Part shown: positions 25,332-34,592 of the stretch, one piece after another | How the letters are laid out: each line of letters starts with the position of its first letter | Position numbering within the stretch: the first letter of the stretch is position 1 | From: JABDMH01 sp964428345 | GTDB lineage: Bacteria; Bacteroidota; Bacteroidia; Chitinophagales; Saprospiraceae | Direction: 5' to 3' | NCBI GenBank assembly: GCA_964428345.1 | Contig: CAYRYD010000001.1 | Span: 124,001 to 188,000 of the forward strand | Length of the DNA stretch: 64,000 nucleotides | Notes under the pieces: model-generated | What the model saw: only the letters and a program-made list of their open reading frames with translations | Databases searched by the model: none | Told to the model about the DNA's origin: nothing | Program-made: the position numbers and the translations under genes

Positions 25332-26384
25332 ATGAAGGTATTTGCCCTCAAGCAGTTTCTGGACCGAACGATTATCATGCGAAATCGCGGATGGATCGGC
25401 CACGTGATTTTCTGGCTGATTTTTCTTATCATCCTGATTGCATCAGACTTCAGTCAGGTTGGCTGGCCTCTGGTTTTTTATCAGAAAGTAGTTGATATCA
25501 TTTTTTATGCAGCCATCATTTATATTAATTTACTTTATCTGATACCTCAATTTCTGTCACAAAAACGATTCTGGACCTATGTCGCTCTGCTGTTGCTGGC
25601 CGTATTAGTATTGACTCCGATTAAAATCGCCATACAGGTATTTCTGTTTGCCGATACACCATCCTTTCAGCATTATTTCATTGCCAATCAGTCGTATTTT
25701 TTCATGAGTATGTTTCTGGTAGGCAGTTCATCCACGATCTATGGTATCTTGTCTGACTGGTTTATTCACCAATCGGAAAAAATGGAACTCCAGACTCAAA
25801 CCATGCAGTCTGAACTTAAATTTCTCCGCTCACAGATTAATCCGCATTTTCTCTTTAACACCCTGAATAATCTTTATGCCCTGACGCTGAAAAAATCAGA
25901 TGATGCTCCGGAAATTGTCTTGAAACTCTCGGAAATGATGCGCTATATGCTTTATGAGTGCAATGAAAAAAAAGTACCGCTGCAAAAAGAAGTGGCTTAC
26001 ATGAAAAATTATCTCGATCTCGAGCGTCTCCGGCAGCATGAATCAATTGATATCCAGTTTGAGCAAACCGGTGAAATTTCCGATCAGAAAATTGCGCCAT
26101 TGTTGTTAATTCCATTTATCGAAAACAGTTTTAAACACGGTTTGAACAGCCACATCGATCATGGCTGGGTAAATATCCGGATGCAGGTTGATGGCAACCA
26201 CCTCCTTTTCAGTATCGAAAACAGTAAAGGCCCTTCTCAACCGAGACAGGTACATCGAAAATCAGGAGGCATTGGACTGGTCAATGTGCGGCGTCGATTA
26301 AATCTGATTTATGATGATCAATACCAACTTAAAATATCCAATGAACCGAATACTTATCGGGTCATACTTGACTTAAACCTTTAA
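25332..26384 (+). CDS. LytS/YehU-type sensor histidine kinase
   Basis: The 350-residue membrane kinase has four hydrophobic spans in residues about 20-140, a short coiled linker, and the His_kinase domain with phosphoacceptor His172 in SQINPHFLFNTLNNLY. An HATPase region follows (LLIPFIENSFKHG N-box, then GGIGLVNVRRRL). This is the LytS/YehU class, which pairs with LytTR response regulators. No extracytoplasmic sensor domain is present, so the signal is probably sensed within the membrane. A second in-frame start at 25377 (MRNRGW) would shorten the N-terminus by 15 residues. The partner gene follows after 11 bases. Confidence 0.92.
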   Translation: MKVFALKQFLDRTIIMRNRGWIGHVIFWLIFLIILIASDFSQVGWPLVFYQKVVDIIFYAAIIYINLLYLIPQFLSQKRFWTYVALLLLAVLVLTPIKIAIQVFLFADTPSFQHYFIANQSYFFMSMFLVGSSSTIYGILSDWFIHQSEKMELQTQTMQSELKFLRSQINPHFLFNTLNNLYALTLKKSDDAPEIVLKLSEMMRYMLYECNEKKVPLQKEVAYMKNYLDLERLRQHESIDIQFEQTGEISDQKIAPLLLIPFIENSFKHGLNSHIDHGWVNIRMQVDGNHLLFSIENSKGPSQPRQVHRKSGGIGLVNVRRRLNLIYDDQYQLKISNEPNTYRVILDLNL

Positions 26385-26395
26385 TTTCAAATAAA

Positions 26396-27121
26396 ATGAA
26401 AATCAATACTCTCATTGTAGATGACGAACCCCTGGCTCTGGATGTTCTGGAAACCTATATTGAAAGAATGCCCGAATTGACCCTGATTAAAAGATGTGCA
26501 AATGCTTTTGAAGCTAATGAAGCGCTTACGAACTATGATATCGATCTGATGTTTCTGGACATCCAGATGCCACAGCTGACCGGTATTGATTTCATTAAGT
26601 CCCTGAAAAATCCTCCACTGGTCATTTTTACCACGGCATTCCCGAATTATGCCATTGAAGGATTTGAACTGGATGCTGTCGATTATCTGTTGAAACCCAT
26701 TTCTGCCGACCGCTTCATGAAAGCGGCCAACAAGGCTATTGAACAAATAAAACTGAGGCAATCGAAAACCGGAACTGACCAGCCGGAAGATGGTGAATTT
26801 ATATTCGTTAAAGCAGACAAGAAATACGTTAAGGTCAAATACGACGAAATAATATACATCGAAGGTCTAAAAGATTATGTAATCATTCGTCTGCTTTCGG
26901 GAAGGGTAATTACCCTCCAGACGATGAAAAGCCTGGAAGATAAATTACCCCCCAAGTTATTTAAGAGGATACACCGATCATACATCGTCAATCTGGATCA
27001 GATCAATGCCATCGTTGGCAATATGGTCGAAGTACTGGAAAATGGGAAGCCCAAACATCTACCTGTCGGTAAAAATTACCGGGACGATCTACTGGATCTG
27101 GTTCAAAGGAATAAATTATAA
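26396..27121 (+). CDS. LytTR-family response regulator
   Basis: The 241-residue protein has an N-terminal receiver domain with the acidic pair in VDDEP, phosphoacceptor Asp55 in LMFLDIQMP, the FTTAF switch Thr and Lys in YLLKPI. A LytTR DNA-binding domain occupies about 138-237 (FIFVKADKKYVKVKYDEIIYIEGLKDYVII, then RIHRSYIVNLDQI). It would bind direct-repeat sites upstream of its targets once phosphorylated by the kinase encoded just upstream. Targets cannot be identified here. Confidence 0.93.
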   Translation: MKINTLIVDDEPLALDVLETYIERMPELTLIKRCANAFEANEALTNYDIDLMFLDIQMPQLTGIDFIKSLKNPPLVIFTTAFPNYAIEGFELDAVDYLLKPISADRFMKAANKAIEQIKLRQSKTGTDQPEDGEFIFVKADKKYVKVKYDEIIYIEGLKDYVIIRLLSGRVITLQTMKSLEDKLPPKLFKRIHRSYIVNLDQINAIVGNMVEVLENGKPKHLPVGKNYRDDLLDLVQRNKL

Positions 27122-27152
27122 CCACCGGCAGGTTTGATCCACTTCTAATAAA

Positions 27153-27173
27153 CCGGTATGGTCATACTACCGG
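27153..27173. terminator. possible bidirectional hairpin between convergent genes
   Basis: CCGGTA (27153-27158) pairs with TACCGG (27168-27173) around a nine-base loop and overlaps the stop codon of the leftward T9SS gene. There is no T-run, so termination is doubtful. Confidence 0.3.
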
Positions 27174-29563
27174 ATTACTTCCAACTTACGGGTACTGACC
27201 TCTCCGTCAGGGGCTTCGATGCGTACAAGGTACAATCCTGACTGTAGCCGTTGCAAATCCAATTGCATGGCATTGCGAAATGCACCATTGTCGATGGAAA
27301 TCAGACTCTGACCCTGAAGGTTTACGATCTGTAGTGATTTAAAAGTACCCTCCACCTGAAGCCAGGATTGAGCCGGATTGGGATAAAAACTGATTTCTGC
27401 CTGTCCTGTTTCCCTGGTAAGTCGCATGACTTCCTCCACATCGGGAAGGGAAGACGGTTCCTGATCTTTTTGAAGTACTCCGATCCGGGTAATCTTCACG
27501 GGAAGATTCAGGATATCTTTGACCGACCGGAATCCATTGAGATCTTCCTCCACAATAAATCGGATCTGCCCAAGAACGCCATGCCCCCTAATGGGTTGTT
27601 TGTCAGTCTTACCAATACCCACGTCAATCCTGCCATCCTTCACTGATTTGGCGAAGGCAATGACACTATTCAGGGGATTGATGATGCCATTTTCAGCCAG
27701 AGTAAAACGAATGGAGCTCGAGTCGACAAACCGGCTTCCCACCTCGAAGGAAAAACTCAGCCCCATCAGGTCGTGAACCGGCAAATTTTCCTGACCGACG
27801 GAAACCTCTACTACTGCCCAGTCTCCGGCACTGACTTCCGGAGTCAACAGCTGCAGATTCAACGGAAGAGGTTCCATGGAAACAGGGGGTGTTGGAGGAA
27901 TCGCATGGGCTCTCTCATAAAAGAGACCGACTGCATTCAAATCGGAAGTCGACGTCAGACCATCCCCATTACTGTCGACATATTTGAGATTGGGTGTTCC
28001 TTCAGTAATCGCAGCCGGCCAATCGGGTGCAGATTGTCCATACCAGTACCGGGTATCAAAGCCTCCCCGGGCCGGGCCGACATGGCCCAGATTGATTGCC
28101 AATACCACGGCATCCTGAACGTCAACCATTCCATCATGATTGTGGTCGCCAGGCCACACACAATCGTTGCAGGCTGTTCCGGTCAAATTTTGTACTTTGA
28201 CTTGAATGCCCAACGACTGACAAAATCCGGTGCCTGCACAGTAATTGAGCTGAAAGGCATCGGTTCCGGAGAAACCTCCATCCGGCAGATAGGTCAGTGA
28301 CTTTCCATCTTGTGCAACAGTCACATTTCCGTGTGCTGCATCACTGGTCAAACTAAAGTGGTAATCATCAATAGGTACATCGTAACCGATGTGCAACGGT
28401 TTTTCCCGGATGGCATAGACGTCGACTACCGGATAAAGAGGCTCATAATTATGCACCGTCAAATGAACATCAGCAATATCACAACGACCTTCAGCACAGG
28501 TCTGATAGCTGAATTTGGTCTGACCACGAAAACCGGAAGGCGGAATATAGGTAAACTGCCCCGGACTACTCTGGCTCAGGGTTCCTTTCAGTCCATTGGT
28601 ATATACCTGCCCGATTTGTCCGCGCAGGTCATTGGTCGTCACCGAGAAGGAAATCCGGTTACCGACTTCAGTGTAAAAATGATCGTCTTTATTCCAGCCG
28701 TTATCTTCAAATGGATCAACAACCTCTACGGTGACCAGATGCAGTAACTGCTCTCCTCCCGAGAGCCGGGCAAAACGCAGTGTTTGCATTCCGGAATACC
28801 CCAGTGGAGGCTCGTAATGATAGATCTGATCTGCCACACGGGTAAGAGAACCTGAATAATAGGTACTGCTTGGCGGATTAAAATCCGGTGCCACCAGGAC
28901 ATATACACTCTCATCTCTTTCGATCCGGTATCGGCTGGAATCGCCGGCGGGTCCCATTTTTCGATTGTCAACTCGTATCTGGGCAAGGCCAGAGGCACAT
29001 GCACCATCAGCACAGACGGTATATCCAATCCGGGTGTAGCCTGTCTCTGCTGGCCGGAAAAGGATCGAGGTTTGATCCGGTGAAATGGAAGCAGACCCAT
29101 TGCTCACGTAACTGAGCATGACCACCTTTAGATTTCCTCCGGTGGTCCTGTCATTACTCAGAACATCAAGACTCATCGTCCCATCAGCAATATCAACAGC
29201 GTAGTAGTCAGTCTCCGCTACTACCGGACGACTTTCCACCACAAACCCTTCGAAGAAGGGCACCCGATAGCCGTTGACGGTCCGCTCGGTCTTATAAATG
29301 ACGGTATCCAGTCCAGTAAAGGCGGCCTGAGCGGTATAGCGTATCCGATATACCTCCTCATAACCAAACTTGAATTTGGACACTGATCCCCTTTCTGGTC
29401 GACGCAGAAAGTCGGGGTAGATATTGCTTTCAACCGGTACATCGACCGAATATCCGGAAAGAACTTTAACGTGCTTGTAAGATTGTAGTTCCTGAGTGTA
29501 CGTCAAAGACCATAACATGCAGAAAACCAGAATGAAAGGTATTCTTGTCAAAGACATGGCCAT
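27167..29563 (-). CDS. T9SS-secreted protein with Ig-like repeats and dockerin-like region
   Basis: The 798-residue protein has a signal peptide (about 1-24). It carries several bacterial Ig-like repeats of about 90-100 residues (for example GQFTYIPPSGFRGQTKFSYQTC and KSLTYLPDGGFSGTDAFQLNYC). A dockerin-like pair of calcium loops follows (DHNHDGMVDVQDAVVLAINLG, then DSNGDGLTSTSDLNAVG), then a cohesin-like beta region, and a type A T9SS sorting domain (ISFYPNPAQSWLQVEG to LYLVRIEAPDG). It should reach the cell surface or medium through T9SS. The Ig-like repeats suggest adhesion or a scaffold, but no enzyme domain is seen. A near-consensus promoter lies upstream at 29605-29639. Confidence 0.85.
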   Translation of the reverse strand: MAMSLTRIPFILVFCMLWSLTYTQELQSYKHVKVLSGYSVDVPVESNIYPDFLRRPERGSVSKFKFGYEEVYRIRYTAQAAFTGLDTVIYKTERTVNGYRVPFFEGFVVESRPVVAETDYYAVDIADGTMSLDVLSNDRTTGGNLKVVMLSYVSNGSASISPDQTSILFRPAETGYTRIGYTVCADGACASGLAQIRVDNRKMGPAGDSSRYRIERDESVYVLVAPDFNPPSSTYYSGSLTRVADQIYHYEPPLGYSGMQTLRFARLSGGEQLLHLVTVEVVDPFEDNGWNKDDHFYTEVGNRISFSVTTNDLRGQIGQVYTNGLKGTLSQSSPGQFTYIPPSGFRGQTKFSYQTCAEGRCDIADVHLTVHNYEPLYPVVDVYAIREKPLHIGYDVPIDDYHFSLTSDAAHGNVTVAQDGKSLTYLPDGGFSGTDAFQLNYCAGTGFCQSLGIQVKVQNLTGTACNDCVWPGDHNHDGMVDVQDAVVLAINLGHVGPARGGFDTRYWYGQSAPDWPAAITEGTPNLKYVDSNGDGLTSTSDLNAVGLFYERAHAIPPTPPVSMEPLPLNLQLLTPEVSAGDWAVVEVSVGQENLPVHDLMGLSFSFEVGSRFVDSSSIRFTLAENGIINPLNSVIAFAKSVKDGRIDVGIGKTDKQPIRGHGVLGQIRFIVEEDLNGFRSVKDILNLPVKITRIGVLQKDQEPSSLPDVEEVMRLTRETGQAEISFYPNPAQSWLQVEGTFKSLQIVNLQGQSLISIDNGAFRNAMQLDLQRLQSGLYLVRIEAPDGEVSTRKLEVIR

Positions 29564-29604
29564 GTGGATATATTAAAGACGGTTGCAATATAAACAGATC
29601 CTGG

Positions 29605-29639
29605 CAAATTTAGTATCTGGAAGCCCATAAGTGAACAAA
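29605..29639 (-). promoter_or_regulatory. promoter of the Ig-repeat T9SS protein gene
   Basis: On the minus strand, TTTG (29639-29636) is followed after 23 bases by TAAATTTG (29612-29605). Both boxes are exact to the Bacteroidota consensus, with a slightly long spacer. The -7 box ends about 40 bases before the ATG. Confidence 0.6.
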
Positions 29640-29702
29640 CTTTAACAAATTTTATATATATCTTTTATCAATATCAGCTTGAAGCCCCTACCTTTACATA
29701 AT

Positions 29703-31160
29703 ATGCAGAAAACAAAACTATACCGCATCCTGTCGTCATTCAGCAGTATCGAGCTCAATCGCCTGCAGCGTTATATTCATGAGGGATCGTGGCAGGAAAA
29801 TCCGAAGGCTCAGATGATCATTCAGCATATGATCCGGCAGATCAAATCCGGGACGATTGAATCCAAATCTGTGCTGTGGACCCTCTTGTCTCCAGGTGAG
29901 CCCTATGACGACATACGATTCAGGAAAGTCTGTTCAGACGCTTTGCAACAGGTCGAGCGATTTCTCAGTTCAGAAATGTACTTTAATGACGTGCTTCTGG
30001 AGACCTCTACCCGGCTACGGGCATTAAGCCGGAAAGACTTCGAACCACTGTACAAGACACATTTTAACCGGGTGAAGACCCTCCTTGGGCGGTATCCCGA
30101 GAAAGGATCGGACTACTATTTTTTCCGGTTTCAAATCGAGAAAAATGCCTTTACAGTCAGACAATCCAATTTGCAACGATTTAAGATCACCAATATCGAT
30201 GACATTCTCGACAATCTTGACACTTTTTACATTATCGAAAAACTAAGGTATTACTGTGAGGTACTGAGCAGAAGGACTTTTCTTAAACACGAATATCAAA
30301 ACAGGTTGATCGATGAAATCATTCAACTAATTGAAAAGGGTGAATTTGATGGTATACCCCTGATTCAGATTTATTACCAGATTGTGCTCACCCATCTGGA
30401 GCCTAACAGGGAAAGTCATTATTTTACGCTTAAACAGCAGCTTCATAATTTCAATAGTCTGTTGCCGAGAGATCAGATGAAGGAGATCTATACATCCGCA
30501 TTAAATTACTGTACCCGGAAAATTAATCAGGGTAAAAATGAATTTATTGTTGAGGCCTTTGAAACGTATAAGGAACTATTGGACAAGGAGCTTTTATATG
30601 AGCGAAACCATCTTTCTCACTGGACATTTAAGAATGTAGTGGTACTGGCTTTGCGTTCCGGTAAGTATGAGTGGGCAGAGGAATTCATCGACACATTTCA
30701 GGAAAAAATACCGGTCGAGTTTCGACAGAATGCGGTGACCTATAACCTGGCTCAGTTGTATTTTTATCAGGGAGCTTTCAACAAAGTACTTGACCTATTA
30801 CAAACAATTGAATATGAAGATGTTACATATAATCTAGGTGCAAAAACCATGCTCTTTGCCACCTACTATGAAATGCAGGAATGGGAGGCTCTCCATGCCC
30901 TGGCTGAGAGTTTCAAGGTATTTATACATCGCCGGAAAAATATTATTCCTGAAGCCAGACGACGATCATATTTAAACTTGATTAAGTATACGGTTAAATT
31001 ATACAAACTCAGCGAATACGACCATATCAGACTTTCAAAATTGATGGAACAGATTGAGACTTCCGGTGAAGAAATTGCCAGTGCCAAATGGATTAAAGAT
31101 AAAATCTCTGATAAGCTAAAATACCAGGTTAAAAGAGCAAAAAATCTGATCCAAACCTAA
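29703..31160 (+). CDS. uncharacterised all-helical protein
   Basis: The 485-residue protein has no signal peptide or membrane span and is rich in charged and aromatic residues in a helical pattern. Its later half, about 250-450, looks like irregular TPR-type helix pairs (for example WAEEFIDTFQEKIPVEFRQNAVTYNLAQLYFYQGAFNKVLDLL). I do not recognise a named family. The ATG at 29703 (MQKTKLYRILSSF) is preferred over an in-frame TTG at 29679. The LOG gene begins 13 bases after its stop, on the same strand, so the two are probably co-transcribed. A scaffold or protein-binding role is inference. Confidence 0.75.
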   Translation: MQKTKLYRILSSFSSIELNRLQRYIHEGSWQENPKAQMIIQHMIRQIKSGTIESKSVLWTLLSPGEPYDDIRFRKVCSDALQQVERFLSSEMYFNDVLLETSTRLRALSRKDFEPLYKTHFNRVKTLLGRYPEKGSDYYFFRFQIEKNAFTVRQSNLQRFKITNIDDILDNLDTFYIIEKLRYYCEVLSRRTFLKHEYQNRLIDEIIQLIEKGEFDGIPLIQIYYQIVLTHLEPNRESHYFTLKQQLHNFNSLLPRDQMKEIYTSALNYCTRKINQGKNEFIVEAFETYKELLDKELLYERNHLSHWTFKNVVVLALRSGKYEWAEEFIDTFQEKIPVEFRQNAVTYNLAQLYFYQGAFNKVLDLLQTIEYEDVTYNLGAKTMLFATYYEMQEWEALHALAESFKVFIHRRKNIIPEARRRSYLNLIKYTVKLYKLSEYDHIRLSKLMEQIETSGEEIASAKWIKDKISDKLKYQVKRAKNLIQT

Positions 31161-31173
31161 GGTTGCTGCAAGC

Positions 31174-32280
31174 ATGATCCGAAAAATTGATACGCTTGAA
31201 AAATTTCTTCAAAACGGTATTTCTCTCGAAAACCGTACTATTCAGCAGATCGACTTCAGCACACTTTCCATCAACTGGAAATCGCTCAATGTACGTCATT
31301 CAACTTTCCTTGGATGCAAATTTCATCAAAATGATAAATTATATCTGGTCGGGCAGGGTGCGTTGATCATTGATAGTCCTGCCAATATTCCTTTCAGCCC
31401 GTTTCGCAATAATCTATATACCTGGCAGGAACTTCTGGGCGGCGTGGAAGAAACCAGGGATTTTACAATTTACCGGCATTTTCATAAAACCCGCTACAAT
31501 CCACCCATTAACGAGGCTCTCTGGCAACGTATCCACGACCACGCCATCGATGAGGCACTCCGGCAATATATTGTAATGACTGAATCAGGGATGCCGAAAA
31601 CCCGCTGTATCGGGATCATGGGAGGCCATCGGATATCCCGGACGGATCCTTCCTATTCCAAAATCGCCCTGCTTGCCAAGAAATTGACGGAGGCGGGATA
31701 CCTGATCGTTTCTGGCGGGGGACCCGGCATCATGGAAGCGGCCAATCTGGGAGCTTTTCTTGCCGGCAAATCAGACAACAGTCTGGGTGACAGTATCCGG
31801 CATCTGGCCGCAGCCCCTACCTTTACAGTGCAGCATTTTACCAATCTGGCCATCGAGGTATGGCAGAATTTTCCAGACCATACCGCTTCTTTGGCAATAC
31901 CTACCTGGTTTTACGGACATGAACCGAGCAACGTTTTTTCGACCTCTATTGCGAAATACTTTAGCAACAGCATCCGCGAAGACACCTTACTGGCTATCTG
32001 TCTGCACGGTGTCGTGTTTGCCCCTGGCAGTGCAGGAACCTATCAGGAGATTTTTATGGATGCCGCACAGAATCATTATGGGACCTACAACTACTACAGC
32101 CCTATGATCTTTGTGGGAAAAGATCACTACGTATACGAGACGACCATATATCCGGTAATACGGCGACTGGCACGGAATCAGCCATATGAAAATCTTTTAT
32201 ATATGTCAGACGACATTGATGCCATCGTTGATTTTCTAAAATCCAATCCGCCCCTGATCATTACCGGAGCTTCGCGCTAA
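31174..32280 (+). CDS. LOG-family (lysine decarboxylase-like fold) protein
   Basis: The 368-residue protein contains a Rossmann-like LOG domain from about residue 140: IGIMGGHRI, then GYLIVSGGGPGIMEAANLGAFLAG near 170-195, and the PGSAGTYQE motif near 286-294 in place of the canonical PGGxGTxxE. LOG enzymes cleave nucleotide monophosphates to bases, as in cytokinin activation. This one has about 130 extra N-terminal residues of unknown role, and Ser replaces the second Gly of the motif. The catalytic Arg/Glu region is partly preserved. Its physiological substrate is unknown. Confidence 0.85.
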   Translation: MIRKIDTLEKFLQNGISLENRTIQQIDFSTLSINWKSLNVRHSTFLGCKFHQNDKLYLVGQGALIIDSPANIPFSPFRNNLYTWQELLGGVEETRDFTIYRHFHKTRYNPPINEALWQRIHDHAIDEALRQYIVMTESGMPKTRCIGIMGGHRISRTDPSYSKIALLAKKLTEAGYLIVSGGGPGIMEAANLGAFLAGKSDNSLGDSIRHLAAAPTFTVQHFTNLAIEVWQNFPDHTASLAIPTWFYGHEPSNVFSTSIAKYFSNSIREDTLLAICLHGVVFAPGSAGTYQEIFMDAAQNHYGTYNYYSPMIFVGKDHYVYETTIYPVIRRLARNQPYENLLYMSDDIDAIVDFLKSNPPLIITGASR

Positions 32281-32376
32281 TCCGGATAACATCGGCAATG
32301 ATATATATCGACAATTACCGGAAGATTGGATAGGTTTTCATAAAAATCCTATATTTCGGCTTCGTTAAAAATCTGC

Positions 32377-33864
32377 ATGAAAATGAAGCATCCATCCAAT
32401 TCGTCTGTAAACCGGCGAGAAGCCATCAAGAAAGGGGCTGTGGCCGCATCAGCATTTTTCATTGTTCCCCGGCATGTTTTGGGGAAGGGTTACACTCCTC
32501 CCAGCGATAAACTGGGTTTGGCTGCCATCGGATCAGGCGGTAAAGGGCGTTCAGACATTATTAATGCCTGGCATGAAGGAGCCAATGAGGTGGTTGCCCT
32601 TTGTGACATCGATGTAAGTCAATGTAAGGATACGATCGAGAAATTTCCGAAAGCCAAATTTTACGCAGATTTCAGAAGGATGCTCGAGTCGCATAAAAAT
32701 GATATCGATGCCGTTACGATTGCCACACCAGATCATACGCATGCAGTTGCGGCGATGGCAGCCATGTCGCTGGGAATGCACGTGTACGTTCAGAAACCGT
32801 TAACCCATAATATTTATGAGGCGAGAATGCTGACGAATGCGGCCCGCCGGTATAAGGTCGTAAGTCAGATGGGAAACCAGGGAGCCTCCAATCCTGGTCA
32901 GCAACAAATGGTGCAGTGGTTCAACGAGGGCAAAATAGGATCTGTCCATACCGTGCATGTCTGGACTAACCGGCCTGTCTGGCCTCAGGGTATCCCGGTA
33001 CCAACAGGTAAAATGGCCCTTCCGGAAACGATTTCAAAGGAAAACTGGGATCTGTTTATCGGTCCGGCGGAAATGGTCGACTATCATCCCTTATACCATC
33101 CATTCAAATGGAGAGGATGGTGGAATTTTGGAACCGGTGCCCTGGGGGATATGGGTTGTCACCTGATCGATACGCCCTTCCGGGTGTTTCAGTTGGGGTA
33201 TCCGATCGAAGTTGAATGCAGCGTCGGTCAGATCTTTCATGAAGACTGGGTCCCGGCCCATATACCCGAAGGATGTCCTCCCGCATCGAGAGTTGAGATC
33301 AAGTTTCCAGCTACCCCCCGAAATCCTGTCGAACTGAAAATGACCTGGCATGATGGCGGGCTGCGCCCATTTCATCCCGACCTGATCCCTGCAGACGATT
33401 TTCTCGGGGAAAACGGCAGTGCCAATGGAGTACTAATGATCGGTGAGAAGGGAATCATGACCTGTGGAACCTACGGTACCAATCCCCAGATCTACCTGAA
33501 GGGAGGAGAAAAAATCACGATGCCGGAAGATTTTGCCGCTGACAATCAATATGCCGGGATTAGCAATTATGGTCATCAATTACTTTGGACCGAAGCGTGC
33601 AAAGAAGGATTCGGAGGAACCAGGCATCAGAAACTCACTTCATCCTTTGACTACGCCGGGCCATTGACGGAGACCGTACTGATGGGAAATCTGGCAATCA
33701 GAAGCTATATGCTTGGCAAGAAATCAGACAGCAACCGTCGTGGACTCGATTTTCCCGGCAGGAAGCGTTTAAAGTGGCATGGCGAAAAGATGGAGATTAC
33801 CAACTTTGAGGAAGCCAACCAGTTTGTAAAGAGACCTTACCGCAAAGGATGGGAATTGGCCTGA
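32377..33864 (+). CDS. Tat-exported Gfo/Idh/MocA family oxidoreductase
   Basis: The 495-residue protein has a twin-arginine signal (NRREAIKKGAVAASAFFIVP, Arg13-Arg14), so it is exported folded with its cofactor. The NAD(P)-binding fold follows: LAAIGSGGKGRSDI near 48-61, VVALCDID, TPDHTHA near 120, and the EKP-like QKPLTHN motif near 137-143. The C-terminal part carries WRGWWNFGTGALGDMGCHLIDTPF, typical of the long secreted group found in Bacteroidota and Planctomycetes. Such enzymes oxidise sugars or 3-keto-glycosides. The convergent neighbour is a DUF1080 (3-keto-disaccharide hydrolase-like) protein, in keeping with 3-keto-sugar chemistry. Confidence 0.9.
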   Translation: MKMKHPSNSSVNRREAIKKGAVAASAFFIVPRHVLGKGYTPPSDKLGLAAIGSGGKGRSDIINAWHEGANEVVALCDIDVSQCKDTIEKFPKAKFYADFRRMLESHKNDIDAVTIATPDHTHAVAAMAAMSLGMHVYVQKPLTHNIYEARMLTNAARRYKVVSQMGNQGASNPGQQQMVQWFNEGKIGSVHTVHVWTNRPVWPQGIPVPTGKMALPETISKENWDLFIGPAEMVDYHPLYHPFKWRGWWNFGTGALGDMGCHLIDTPFRVFQLGYPIEVECSVGQIFHEDWVPAHIPEGCPPASRVEIKFPATPRNPVELKMTWHDGGLRPFHPDLIPADDFLGENGSANGVLMIGEKGIMTCGTYGTNPQIYLKGGEKITMPEDFAADNQYAGISNYGHQLLWTEACKEGFGGTRHQKLTSSFDYAGPLTETVLMGNLAIRSYMLGKKSDSNRRGLDFPGRKRLKWHGEKMEITNFEEANQFVKRPYRKGWELA

Positions 33865-33875
33865 TGGCCAGTTCC

Positions 33876-34472
33876 CTATAGCGATTTGATTTGGAGGTTT
33901 CTCCAGTAAACCTTGATACCGCCACCGCTGTGGATCTGTAAGGCTATGTGGCCCTTGCCCTCTCCTATTTTCTGATCTTTCAGGTCAATCATCTCAACTC
34001 CGTTGAGCCAGGTCGTAACCCGATCTCCCACAACCCTGATTTTCATCGTGTTCCATTCACCAAATTTCAGATGACGATCCAGTGCGCTGTCCGGTTTAAT
34101 CAGCCAGCCACGACCGTATGATTCATAGACGCCGCCGGTATCGTGACCAGGCGGTGCCACCTCCACCTGCCAGCCCGATATTTTGGTCCCATCTATTGTG
34201 GATCGAAAAAACACACCACTGTTTCCATCCGCTCCCTGCTTAAACTCCAGGGTCAATTCGAAATCATCAAATTGATCTTCCGTCCGAAGGTAGCCGTATT
34301 CGCCATCCGGACCGCTCTCACAGATCAGTAATCCATCTTCTACATACCATAATTCGGTTCCGTGCTTCACCCATCCATCAAGATTTGAACCATTAAACAA
34401 TGACTTTTGTCCATAAACTGTCCAACCATTGAGCAATAGGCAAGATACCACCAATAAATTTTTATACCTCAT
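33876..34472 (-). CDS. DUF1080 (3-keto-disaccharide hydrolase-like) exported protein
   Basis: The 198-residue protein has a signal peptide (about 1-21) and a single DUF1080 concanavalin-like beta sandwich: SLFNGSNLDGWVKHG at the start, EFKQGADGNSGVFFRS near 95-110, GWQVEVAPPG, and the closing GHIALQIHSGGGIKVYWRNLQIKSL. Members cleave or bind 3-keto-glycosides in the periplasm. It is convergent with the Tat-exported oxidoreductase, the stops being 11 bases apart, and the pair may act on the same substrates. A candidate -7 element lies at 34566-34573. Confidence 0.88.
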   Translation of the reverse strand: MRYKNLLVVSCLLLNGWTVYGQKSLFNGSNLDGWVKHGTELWYVEDGLLICESGPDGEYGYLRTEDQFDDFELTLEFKQGADGNSGVFFRSTIDGTKISGWQVEVAPPGHDTGGVYESYGRGWLIKPDSALDRHLKFGEWNTMKIRVVGDRVTTWLNGVEMIDLKDQKIGEGKGHIALQIHSGGGIKVYWRNLQIKSL

Positions 34473-34565
34473 ATTCTGAATTTTCGTGTAAAATAAGGGA
34501 TTGAATCAATTTTCATGTAAAAAACGAGTCTTACCAGTTCAGGTAGTACCTGCAATTATCTCTGA

Positions 34566-34573
34566 CAAAATTA
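34566..34573 (-). promoter_or_regulatory. candidate -7 element for the DUF1080 gene
   Basis: TAATTTTG on the minus strand matches TAnnTTTG exactly, about 93 bases before the ATG at 34472. No -33 box is evident. Confidence 0.35.
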
Positions 34574-34592
34574 GTGCGTAAACGGAAAGGTG

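Noticed and set aside
27773..28300. 175-residue plus-strand frame inside the Ig-repeat T9SS gene
   Set aside because: It is a shadow of the dockerin-like and Ig-like coding frame on the minus strand.
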